A DNA stretch of 64,000 bases from Dryocola sp032000125 (GTDB lineage: Bacteria > Pseudomonadota > Gammaproteobacteria > Enterobacterales > Enterobacteriaceae): contig DAMALH010000010.1 of the NCBI GenBank assembly GCA_032000125.1, positions 1 through 64,000 on the forward strand, written 5' to 3'. The notes under the pieces were generated by a model. That model saw only the letters and a program-made list of their open reading frames with translations, had not been told where the DNA came from and ran no database searches. Position 1 is the first letter of the stretch; every line of letters begins with the position of its first letter. Of the stretch, positions 7,746 through 14,354 are shown one piece after another. The position numbers and the translations under genes were made by a program.

Positions 7746-9015
7746 CTATTGGTCCCGATGTATCGTTCCTGATGCGGGAGAGCGGGGAAAGCACCCACTC
7801 GATAAGGCTTCTTTTCTCCAGAAATAAAACGCCGCTGGCGCGCATGCCGTTCTGCGGCAGGAAGGTTTTATCCCGGTAATGAAAGAAGGTATTTTGCGGT
7901 TTTGCGATGAGCTTAAACCAGGTCTCAGAGGGATCGGCCATTTTTTCCCTGGCGGAGGGCCAGCTCGCCATTTCTTGTACCGGCGTGGGCAGTTCAGAAA
8001 CCGACTCGATGGTGCTAAAAAACTGGCCAAACTTTTCGGCCGGGAAGGCCGCGTAGCGCACGTTTACGGTATCCCCCGGTGATATGTAAGGCACGGCATA
8101 GCCAGGCACCCAGAGCACAAGTGCATAATGGCTGACGTTACCGGGGATAATCTGCACCAGGCTGTCGCCGGTATTAATTGTCTGCCCGACGATAACCCCC
8201 GTGGTTTCAATTTTTCCCTCTACGGGCGAGGTGATAACCACAGTACCGTTTGCCTCAACGCTTGCCCGCTGGCTCAATAACTCATCTCTTTGGATTTGAA
8301 GCTCAAAAAGCTGATTGTCAAAGTCAGTCGCCTGGGTCTGCAGCGTGCTGGTCAGCAGCATATTTTGCAGATTATTTTGTTCATGCTGGGTGCTGATAGT
8401 TAACAGATTAATCTGCTGCTGGTGATGCAGTGAAGCCTGACTGGTGAGCTGATCTTTGGTTATCAGGCCCCTGCGCAGATGCTTCTGATAGCTTTCCATA
8501 TTTTCCTGCGTGTTTTTAAGCCCGGCTCTGGCGCTGGCGACTATCTTCTGTGAGTGTGCCATAGCGGTTTCATAGCTGGCTTTTTGCTTGCGCAGCGTGT
8601 CAAGGGTGACGAGCTTATTTTGCTTAACGCGTGAAATGATGCTGTCTAACGCCAAAATCCGTTTTTCGATGTTCTCTTTTTGTATGGCGCTAAACGCGCC
8701 AGCGGCAATGGTGCGATCCATATTGATCTCATAGAGCGGTGCGCCCTTTTTAACCACCGTGCCGGGCTGCACAAAGCTGTGCTCAATAATGCCCTGCCAG
8801 CTGGAAAACAGCGTGATTGCGCGCGGTACCGAGACCAGCTCACCGGTGACCACTACCCGGCGATGCCAGGTGCCAAAGGTAAGAAACGCCGCAATCAAGA
8901 TAAAAAACGTGAAGGTCATAACGGCAAGCAGCCAGGCGGGAAACCCGCTGCGCATGACGGCTTTGCCGCGCCACGACGTCCTGCGATGGGCTAACGCTTC
9001 CTTTCTGAACATCAT
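7735..9015 (-). CDS. HlyD/CvaA-family periplasmic adaptor (membrane fusion protein)
   Basis: Links the inner-membrane C39 exporter to an outer-membrane channel, probably TolC, in a type I secretion system. Over 426 residues it has a short cytoplasmic tail (FRKEALAHRRTSWRGKAV), one membrane helix at about residues 27-48, a first lipoyl half (IEHSFVQPGTVVKKGAPLYEI), a long coiled-coil at about 110-260 rich in Gln, Lys and Leu, and a second lipoyl half (VTSPVEGKIETTGVIVGQTINTG, quoted here only as the segment near residue 265). The N-terminus resembles CvaA of the colicin V exporter. It overlaps the upstream glycosyltransferase gene by ATGA. A second Met follows directly, so the start could be at 9012. 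Confidence 0.9.
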   Translation of the reverse strand: MMFRKEALAHRRTSWRGKAVMRSGFPAWLLAVMTFTFFILIAAFLTFGTWHRRVVVTGELVSVPRAITLFSSWQGIIEHSFVQPGTVVKKGAPLYEINMDRTIAAGAFSAIQKENIEKRILALDSIISRVKQNKLVTLDTLRKQKASYETAMAHSQKIVASARAGLKNTQENMESYQKHLRRGLITKDQLTSQASLHHQQQINLLTISTQHEQNNLQNMLLTSTLQTQATDFDNQLFELQIQRDELLSQRASVEANGTVVITSPVEGKIETTGVIVGQTINTGDSLVQIIPGNVSHYALVLWVPGYAVPYISPGDTVNVRYAAFPAEKFGQFFSTIESVSELPTPVQEMASWPSAREKMADPSETWFKLIAKPQNTFFHYRDKTFLPQNGMRASGVLFLEKRSLIEWVLSPLSRIRNDTSGPIDGK

Positions 9016-10061
9016 ACAGAGGGGCCACTTTGGGTTTCGTGGCTTTGTGTATGCATTGCCAGTTCAGCGAGTATATTTTTATAACCGTCGGGGTTTAATT
9101 TCTCGCTCAGGTATTCATCAGCGTGTAAATGTTCTGTTTCATGTAAAAGGGCAAGGCTAGTCTGAGCCCTGCGGTAAAAAACGCTGCGTGCCTGTAAATA
9201 ATTAGCCAGCAGATACAATAAGCAGGTGTTTTTATCTTTGTAGCGTTGATAAAGCGCTTTGGCGTGTTGTAAGGCATGTTGATATTCATGCCTCTCCAGC
9301 AAATACATAATGAATTTTGATTTAACATTGAAGGCATACACTTCCCAGCTATCAGCATATGGCAAGGGAAGGGCGCCAAAATGCCGCAGAATGGCTTCAT
9401 ATTCTGGTTCACAAGGTTTTAAGTAGCGCAAAGCAAAATATTTCCATCTTAAACTGTCCGGCTCCGCCAGCATTTGCTCGGCAAGCAACGCTTTGTTTCT
9501 TATATGCTTATGTTTTTCCTCAAAGGCATTATTAATATAACCGTAGTGAAGAAGCTTGATCTCCGGCAGGCAAATAAGCCTGCTGTGCGGCTCGTCAAGG
9601 TATTCATGCACTTTGCCGTGATAGCGAAGAGACGGCCTCTTTCTGAAGATTCTGGCATTATTGATTAGCCTGCTGCCGTCGAGGTTATCGATTAATGGTG
9701 CATAGAGCGCGTTCATATCGCCGCGGCTAATTTTACGTATTGTCTCTTTAAAGACGGGCCTCGTTTCCTTCGCGATACATTCATCGGCATCAATCACCAG
9801 GCACCAGGCGTTGCTGGCCAACGAAACGGCAACGTTGCGCATGGCTGAAAAATCATTATTCCATGGGCGGAAATAAAGCTTAACCGGCGCCCTGTGCTGG
9901 CTAATCAGCTTTACGGTGTCATCGGTAGAGCCGGTATCAACGATAATGATTTCATCCACCAGCCCGTGTAGCGAATCGAGAGCGCCAGAAATGGTCTTTT
10001 GTTCGTTGAAACAAATCATTACCGCACTAATGCCTGGGTTTTGTGACGTTATTCCATCCAT
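9012..10061 (-). CDS. GT2 glycosyltransferase, glycocin SunS-like
   Basis: Predicted cytoplasmic sugar transferase. The N-terminal GT-A fold shows ISAVMICFNEQKTISGALDS, EIIIVDTGSTDDTV, RPWNNDFSAMRN (about 65-76) and the metal/nucleotide-sugar motif DAD at residues 91-93. The LRYHGKVHEYL segment near residue 150 and an alpha-helical C-terminal half rich in Tyr, Leu and Ala complete a two-part build. That layout resembles SunS-type enzymes, which glycosylate cysteine or serine of glycocin precursors (family knowledge). Placement between another glycosyltransferase and a C39 exporter operon supports a role in modifying the exported peptide. The gene is AT-richer than its chromosomal neighbours. 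It overlaps its neighbours on both sides. The acceptor residue and sugar are unknown. Confidence 0.8.
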   Translation of the reverse strand: MDGITSQNPGISAVMICFNEQKTISGALDSLHGLVDEIIIVDTGSTDDTVKLISQHRAPVKLYFRPWNNDFSAMRNVAVSLASNAWCLVIDADECIAKETRPVFKETIRKISRGDMNALYAPLIDNLDGSRLINNARIFRKRPSLRYHGKVHEYLDEPHSRLICLPEIKLLHYGYINNAFEEKHKHIRNKALLAEQMLAEPDSLRWKYFALRYLKPCEPEYEAILRHFGALPLPYADSWEVYAFNVKSKFIMYLLERHEYQHALQHAKALYQRYKDKNTCLLYLLANYLQARSVFYRRAQTSLALLHETEHLHADEYLSEKLNPDGYKNILAELAMHTQSHETQSGPSV

Positions 10062-11407
10062 GAGGAAACTAAGCCTGCCGGTGTGTGTAGCGTATGGTTG
10101 AAAAAAGCGATGCCGTAACTATCGTTTTGCATAAAAACAGACAAAAAGTCGGGGGGAATATCTTCATCGAGTTTCAGAACGTGGTAACACAGCCCCAATA
10201 ACACTTCGACAATAAGTCCCGGGCCGGTTAAAGCAAGCGTAACCTCGCCGGACCTTATAATGCTTTCCTGTCGATAGCTTAATAAGCGCGTAAGGTAATG
10301 ATGTGCAGGATGTTCCTGATGGCGGGTAAAAATTGCATTATGCTTTTCCAGAAAACGATATCTTTTGCCTATGCTACGTAACAGGATAGACAGGGTTTTG
10401 GAATAAGCGTGCGCCCCAAGCACGTTACTGAAGTAAACGCCAACGAGGGAAAGGGTGGCGCTCTGCACAAGTAAATTCCGGTAGCAGAATACCTCTCCCA
10501 AAGGTTGAAGCGATGCAGGGGCGAGTTTCCCTGCTTCCTCGGTGATGCTGAAATAAAGCGCCTTCTTTCTGGGTGAAGACGTGCCGGGGATTTGTTCAAT
10601 ATAGGTATATAGAGCGTTTTTAATTTCGCCGGCATTTCTTATTTTTTGCACAACGGCTTCTGCCATGGCGGCGGTAGCGTATTCATCGTTATGGGCGCCA
10701 TAGCGCTTAAGCAATGCTTTTGTTTTGGGGAAGCAGGCGTCAATGGCGGGCAGCGTATCCGTATCAATATAGATACCGCCATAATGGTAAAGTACCAGCA
10801 GCCTGGCAATGTCGCTGGCGCAGGCAAAATTACCCCGCAGAATAATCTCGTAGTAATAATATTTTTTAAGGTGAGCAAACCGTCCTGAAAAAAGCGCGGG
10901 GATGCTCTGCAGCATTACGCTATCGGATAGTCCGGTGAGCACACCGGGCGCAGGCTGCAGGTCTGCTGCTTTGATATTCAGATGCCGTAAAAACTGCACG
11001 GCTAACGCATTAAAGCTGTGGCGCTTATCAAGCCTTGGGTAAATATAATGGAACGCCTCGTTTTGCAGATCGATTAGCCGCTGATGTAGATTATGCGGCG
11101 CGTCTGCTTTGGCATATTGAGCGAGCAATTTATGAAAACAATGGCTAAACGAGCACTCCTCGTCGTGCCAAAGATTGATTCTGCTGCCGTTGTTGACGCT
11201 CTGCCACAGATTAATATATTCACGATTTAACGCCCGTAGATCGCCAATCCAGACAAAGTGAAACACATCCGGCAGCGGTGTTTTTAACAAAGCCATATTT
11301 TGCAGGGCATCTGATTTTTTGCCCTGGCAAGGCACAGCATCGCCATTCATTTTTTGAACGCGCCATGCTTCTTCGAGCGCATGCCGGATAAGCCGCAACG
11401 TTGTCAT
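10049..11407 (-). CDS. GT44-like glycosyltransferase (clostridial toxin TcdA/TcdB catalytic type)
   Basis: A 452-residue protein whose N-terminal half carries the glucosyltransferase signature of large clostridial toxins. FHFVWIGDL is at residues 49-57 (tryptophan in the VWIG motif). The set Asp199-x-x-Arg202 ... Tyr213-x-Asp215-x-Asp217 (SDIARLLVLYHYGGIYIDTD) has the same spacing as the TcdB residues Asp270, Arg273, Tyr284, Asp286 and Asp288 that bind UDP-glucose and the metal. None of the other toxin domains is present and there is no signal peptide, so it should act inside the producing cell. It overlaps the 84-residue gene upstream (ATGA) and the GT2 gene downstream (13 bases). The most economical reading is a second tailoring enzyme for the operon's precursor peptide. 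A secreted effector is less likely. Confidence 0.8.
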   Translation of the reverse strand: MTTLRLIRHALEEAWRVQKMNGDAVPCQGKKSDALQNMALLKTPLPDVFHFVWIGDLRALNREYINLWQSVNNGSRINLWHDEECSFSHCFHKLLAQYAKADAPHNLHQRLIDLQNEAFHYIYPRLDKRHSFNALAVQFLRHLNIKAADLQPAPGVLTGLSDSVMLQSIPALFSGRFAHLKKYYYYEIILRGNFACASDIARLLVLYHYGGIYIDTDTLPAIDACFPKTKALLKRYGAHNDEYATAAMAEAVVQKIRNAGEIKNALYTYIEQIPGTSSPRKKALYFSITEEAGKLAPASLQPLGEVFCYRNLLVQSATLSLVGVYFSNVLGAHAYSKTLSILLRSIGKRYRFLEKHNAIFTRHQEHPAHHYLTRLLSYRQESIIRSGEVTLALTGPGLIVEVLLGLCYHVLKLDEDIPPDFLSVFMQNDSYGIAFFNHTLHTPAGLVSSWME

Positions 11408-11658
11408 GAAGAATAGAGCAGGCTGAAGATGGTCGCTGAGACGGAGTAATCTTTAGTGAACTCTTTAAGTTCGGCGATATTTTCTTTGAAATGCTCCAGC
11501 ATTATATCGATTGCTGCCGCTTCACTTTGTGCTTTTGTTTCAAAGGGCATTTTGTGAAATCCTTCCGCTTTTAACCCCTTTTTCTCCCGGGCAGAGAGCG
11601 TTTCCTTTTCGTATACATTTACGGCTATATCACTTAAATAGAACACGTAAAGTTTCAT
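11404..11658 (-). CDS. small protein of unknown function in the peptide operon
   Basis: Protein of 84 residues starting MKLYVFYLSDIAVNVYEKET and ending in TIFSLLYSS. The ATG at 11658 has AGGGA seven bases upstream. The reading frame stays open further upstream, into the precursor gene in another frame, but no comparable ribosome site exists there. The product is mostly charged and helical (many Lys, Glu and Ala) with a hydrophobic C-terminal tail. It has no obvious signal peptide or full membrane helix. It overlaps the GT44 gene by ATGA and lies 61 bases after the precursor. It is not recognised. By position it could be an immunity protein, a chaperone for the precursor, or a subunit of a glycosyltransferase. 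Confidence 0.75.
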   Translation of the reverse strand: MKLYVFYLSDIAVNVYEKETLSAREKKGLKAEGFHKMPFETKAQSEAAAIDIMLEHFKENIAELKEFTKDYSVSATIFSLLYSS

Positions 11659-11674
11659 ATTGAGTTCCCTTGTT

Positions 11675-11706
11675 TTAAAACCGAACAGAAGAATCTCTGC
11701 CCGGTT
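11675..11706 (-). terminator. attenuator-like hairpin after the precursor gene
   Basis: On the minus strand, AACCG-gg-CAGA-gattct-TCTG-tt-CGGTT followed by TTAAAA lies in the 61-base gap between the precursor gene and the 84-residue gene. The imperfect stem and short T run suit partial termination. This would give more transcript for the precursor than for the enzymes, an arrangement common in peptide-bacteriocin operons (inference). Confidence 0.5.
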
Positions 11707-11719
11707 AGTTACGATTACT

Positions 11720-12001
11720 TTAACGGTTGTGCCCAACGTCTCTTCGCCCGCCGGTGCAGCCGCCTGAACCCGCGCTGATTGAACCGGGATTATTTGAGAA
11801 GTAGCTTCCTGCCAGCACGCCGCTTCCTGCTTTACCTTTGCCGTTAGTAATCTGCGGAGCCCGGTTTCCCGCATTTCCGCCCGAGGCGTTAGAGCCGCCT
11901 GATGAACACCCCTTTGAGTTGGCGTTAGAAGGCCCGCGACCGCATTGTTCCCCATACCCGCCGGCAACCTTGTGGTACTGACTCGTGGTGATCTCTTTCA
12001 T
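11720..12001 (-). CDS. double-glycine leader precursor peptide (candidate glycosylated microcin)
   Basis: A 93-residue product. The leader MKEITTSQYHKVAGG (1-15) ends in Gly14-Gly15, the cut site expected for the C39 peptidase of the operon. The 78-residue remainder is extremely biased: 21 Gly, 12 Ser and 9 Asn, together 54 percent. It has three cysteines (20, 32, 82), net positive charge and a C-terminus GGRRDVGHNR. This resembles class II microcins in style, and the Ser/Asn/Cys supply suits glycosylation by the two transferases downstream. The ATG has a strong AAGGAG site. It is first in the operon, followed by an attenuator-like hairpin. No siderophore-attachment Ser-rich tail of class IIb microcins is seen. 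No relative is recognised by name. Confidence 0.8.
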   Translation of the reverse strand: MKEITTSQYHKVAGGYGEQCGRGPSNANSKGCSSGGSNASGGNAGNRAPQITNGKGKAGSGVLAGSYFSNNPGSISAGSGGCTGGRRDVGHNR

Positions 12002-12034
12002 TCCTTTCTCCTTTTTAAAGTATGACTTCCTGAC

Positions 12035-12064
12035 CCTGTCGGATTTGGTGAAAAATCAGACAGG
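12035..12064 (-). promoter_or_regulatory. leader hairpin upstream of the precursor gene
   Basis: CCTGTCGGATTT (12035-12046) and AAATCAGACAGG (12053-12064) form a 12-bp stem with one mismatch and a 6-nt loop, about 35 bases before the precursor start. It lies in the expected 5' untranslated region of the peptide operon and could stabilise the mRNA or serve as a protein or RNA target. A weak CRP-like site (TGTGA-N6-TCATT, 12124-12139) lies further upstream. No confident -10/-35 pair was identified. Confidence 0.4.
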
Positions 12065-12204
12065 AGGTAACTTTACTGGAATCTTTTGGAAAGAGAAGGG
12101 GTTGAATGAAAAAAGTACACTTATGTGATTAATTTCATTTAATTATGAAAAAAGATGAAATAGAGGGGACAGGTCCGGCTAAACTTTTTGGAAATGCAAG
12201 CGCC

Positions 12205-12229
12205 AAAAAATGCCTCTGGCTGAGGCATT
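12205..12229 (-). terminator. Rho-independent terminator of mdtABCD-baeSR
   Basis: On the minus strand, AATGCCTC-agcca-GAGGCATT is followed by TTTT, starting nine bases after the baeR stop. The stem is a perfect 8 bp. It separates the efflux operon from the accessory peptide operon that starts 200 bases further on. Confidence 0.88.
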
Positions 12230-12237
12230 TCGGAACG

Positions 12238-12960
12238 TTATGCCATGCGGCAGGCGTCCGCCTCCCAGCGATAGCCCACGCCATATACCGCGCGGATAAA
12301 CGACTGCTCCTCATCAAGGGCTTCAAGCTTGCGGCGCAGGTTTTTAATATGGCTGTCGATGGTTCTGTCCGTTACCACGCGGTAATCGTCGTAAAGGTGG
12401 TTCAGCAGCATTTCGCGCGAAAATACCTTACCCGGTTCGTGAGACAGGGTTTTTAACAGGCGGAACTCCGCCGGCGTTAAATCCAGCGCTTTGTCGCGCC
12501 AGCTTGCCTGGAAGCGGCCTTCGTCAATAACCAGCGGGCTTTCTTCGCCCTGCGCGACAGACTCCTGCTGGCGCTTGCAGCGGCGCAAAATGGTTTTAAC
12601 GCGAGCGACCACTTCACGCGGGCTGTATGGCTTACAGATATAGTCGTCGGCGCCAATTTCCAGGCCCAGCAGCCGGTCTATCTCCTCGATTTTGGCGGTT
12701 ACCATGACGATGGGCAGCTCTGAGAAACGCCGGATTTCGCGGCACAGGGTCAGGCCGTCCGTACCCGGCAGCATCAGATCCAGCAGGATTAAATCAGGCG
12801 GCGTCTGGCGGACATAGGGCAGCACCTGGTCGCCGTGGGTAATCAGCGTGGGGGCATAGCTTGCGGCCTTCAGATAATCGATAAGCAGCTGCCCGAGTTT
12901 CGGTTCGTCTTCAACAATCAAAATGCGCGGCGCATTGGCATCAATCGGAAAATCGGTCAT
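12238..12960 (-). CDS. baeR: two-component response regulator BaeR
   Basis: OmpR-family DNA-binding regulator of the envelope-stress system BaeSR; in E. coli it activates mdtABCD, acrD and spy. It is 240 residues, as in E. coli. The receiver domain (about 12-125) has the acidic pair in ILIVEDEPKLGQLL, the phosphoacceptor Asp in LILLDLMLPGTDG and Lys in IVMVTAKIEEIDR. The winged-helix domain ends in FIRAVYGVGYRWEAD. It overlaps baeS by four bases, is last in the mdt operon, and is followed by a clear terminator. Confidence 0.96.
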   Translation of the reverse strand: MTDFPIDANAPRILIVEDEPKLGQLLIDYLKAASYAPTLITHGDQVLPYVRQTPPDLILLDLMLPGTDGLTLCREIRRFSELPIVMVTAKIEEIDRLLGLEIGADDYICKPYSPREVVARVKTILRRCKRQQESVAQGEESPLVIDEGRFQASWRDKALDLTPAEFRLLKTLSHEPGKVFSREMLLNHLYDDYRVVTDRTIDSHIKNLRRKLEALDEEQSFIRAVYGVGYRWEADACRMA

Positions 12961-14354
12961 ACGTTTCTCAGTGATTCTGAATCCAGCGGTAACTCTACTG
13001 TAATGCTAACGCCGCCGAAAGGCGAATGGCTGGCTTTCAGGGTGCCGCCGTGGGCGCTGACGATGTTCTGGCAGATGGATAAACCAAGACCTGAGCCGCC
13101 GCTTGCGCGGTTTCGCGAGCCTTCCGTGCGGTAAAAACGATCGAACAGCATATGCAGCTGCTCGTCGTTTACGCCGGGCGCGCTGTCGGCAAACGTCATA
13201 ACAAAGCGCTGCTGTACTATCTCGCCTGAAATCGATAGCTGACCGCCCGCGTCGGTATAGCGCAGGCTGTTTTCCAGCAGGTTATTAAACAGCTGCATCA
13301 GCCTGTCGCTGTCGCCAAAAATGGTGACGCTGTCGGGCAACGCGAGGCGAATGGTGAGCCCGCGGGAGTCGAAACGCTGGCGAAATGCGCCCGCCACCAC
13401 TTCCAGCAGGGTGATGATATCAAGAGATTTTTTCTGGTAGGCCAGCGCGCCTTCGTCGGAGAGAGACAGCTGGTGCAAATCGTCTACCAGCTTGGTCAGC
13501 GTGGCGACTTCCATTTGCAACGAAGCCACCGATTCCGGCGTGAATTTACGCAGGCCGTCCTGAATCGCCTCCAGCTCACCGCGCAGAATCGCCAGCGGCG
13601 TGCGCAATTCATGGGAGATATCGGCCATAAAAGCGCGGCGCATGTTATGGTTTTTTTCGAGCGTGCTCGCAAGCTGGTTAAAATCCTGCGCCAGTTTGCC
13701 CAGTTCATCCTGGCTGGTGGAATCCACGCGCGCGGTGAAATCGCCCGCGGCCAGCCTGTGCGTTCCCTCAACCAGCCTTTTAACCGGTGCCAGGAGGCCA
13801 CGTGCCAGCAGAAAAGTTGCCGCTGCGGCCAACAGGGTAGAGAGCGCGACGATCATCCAGCTTGTGCGCCGCTGCTGACGGTCAAAATTAATATCCGTAC
13901 TGCGCGTTAGCCGCTCAACGGGGGAGGCGACAACCCAGCCCACGTCGCGTCCGTTAACGTTGATGGCGCGATGCATACCGTCCGGCGGCACCGGTCCGCG
14001 CGGGCCGACCAGCACTTTGTTATTCTGATCCACGACCCAAAACTGCGTGCGCCAGCCGTGCGGCGGCATGTTCAGGTCGCGTCCATCCTCGTCGTGCTCA
14101 AATGATTTGAGGATCTGAAACATAAAACGGTCGTTATGACGTAAAAATTGCCAGTTACCATGCAGCATGTACTGTTCGCCGAGCGCGTCGCTGAGCATTT
14201 CAAGGCGCTGTTCATTGCCGTGCTTGATGTAGTCGATAAACCCGCGCTCGAAGCTCAGGCGCACGCCCCAGTGCATAATCGCAAGCACCAGCAGGCAGGT
14301 GGAAAAAATGGCGAGAAACAGCTTGCCGGTAATGCCTGGCCGCCAGAGTTTCAT
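12957..14354 (-). CDS. baeS: sensor histidine kinase BaeS
   Basis: Inner-membrane sensor that phosphorylates BaeR in response to envelope damage, indole and some metals and phenolics in E. coli. It has 465 residues. There is a first membrane helix at about 10-30, a periplasmic sensor region, a second helix at about 165-188, then HAMP, HisKA with the phospho-His in FMADISHELRTPLAIL, and an ATPase domain with N box NLLENSLRYTDAGG and G boxes GGSGLGLSIC. Four-base overlaps with mdtD and baeR show coupled translation. Confidence 0.96.
   Translation of the reverse strand: MKLWRPGITGKLFLAIFSTCLLVLAIMHWGVRLSFERGFIDYIKHGNEQRLEMLSDALGEQYMLHGNWQFLRHNDRFMFQILKSFEHDEDGRDLNMPPHGWRTQFWVVDQNNKVLVGPRGPVPPDGMHRAINVNGRDVGWVVASPVERLTRSTDINFDRQQRRTSWMIVALSTLLAAAATFLLARGLLAPVKRLVEGTHRLAAGDFTARVDSTSQDELGKLAQDFNQLASTLEKNHNMRRAFMADISHELRTPLAILRGELEAIQDGLRKFTPESVASLQMEVATLTKLVDDLHQLSLSDEGALAYQKKSLDIITLLEVVAGAFRQRFDSRGLTIRLALPDSVTIFGDSDRLMQLFNNLLENSLRYTDAGGQLSISGEIVQQRFVMTFADSAPGVNDEQLHMLFDRFYRTEGSRNRASGGSGLGLSICQNIVSAHGGTLKASHSPFGGVSITVELPLDSESLRNV

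Noticed and set aside
9012..11407. The two glycosyltransferases as LPS or O-antigen enzymes
   Set aside because: They are locked by gene overlaps into an operon with a C39 peptidase exporter and a double-glycine precursor, and no lipid-linked sugar genes are next to them.
11404..11967. Longer 187-codon version of the 84-residue gene
   Set aside because: The extra part runs through the precursor gene in another frame and has no ribosome site; AGGGA supports the start at 11658.
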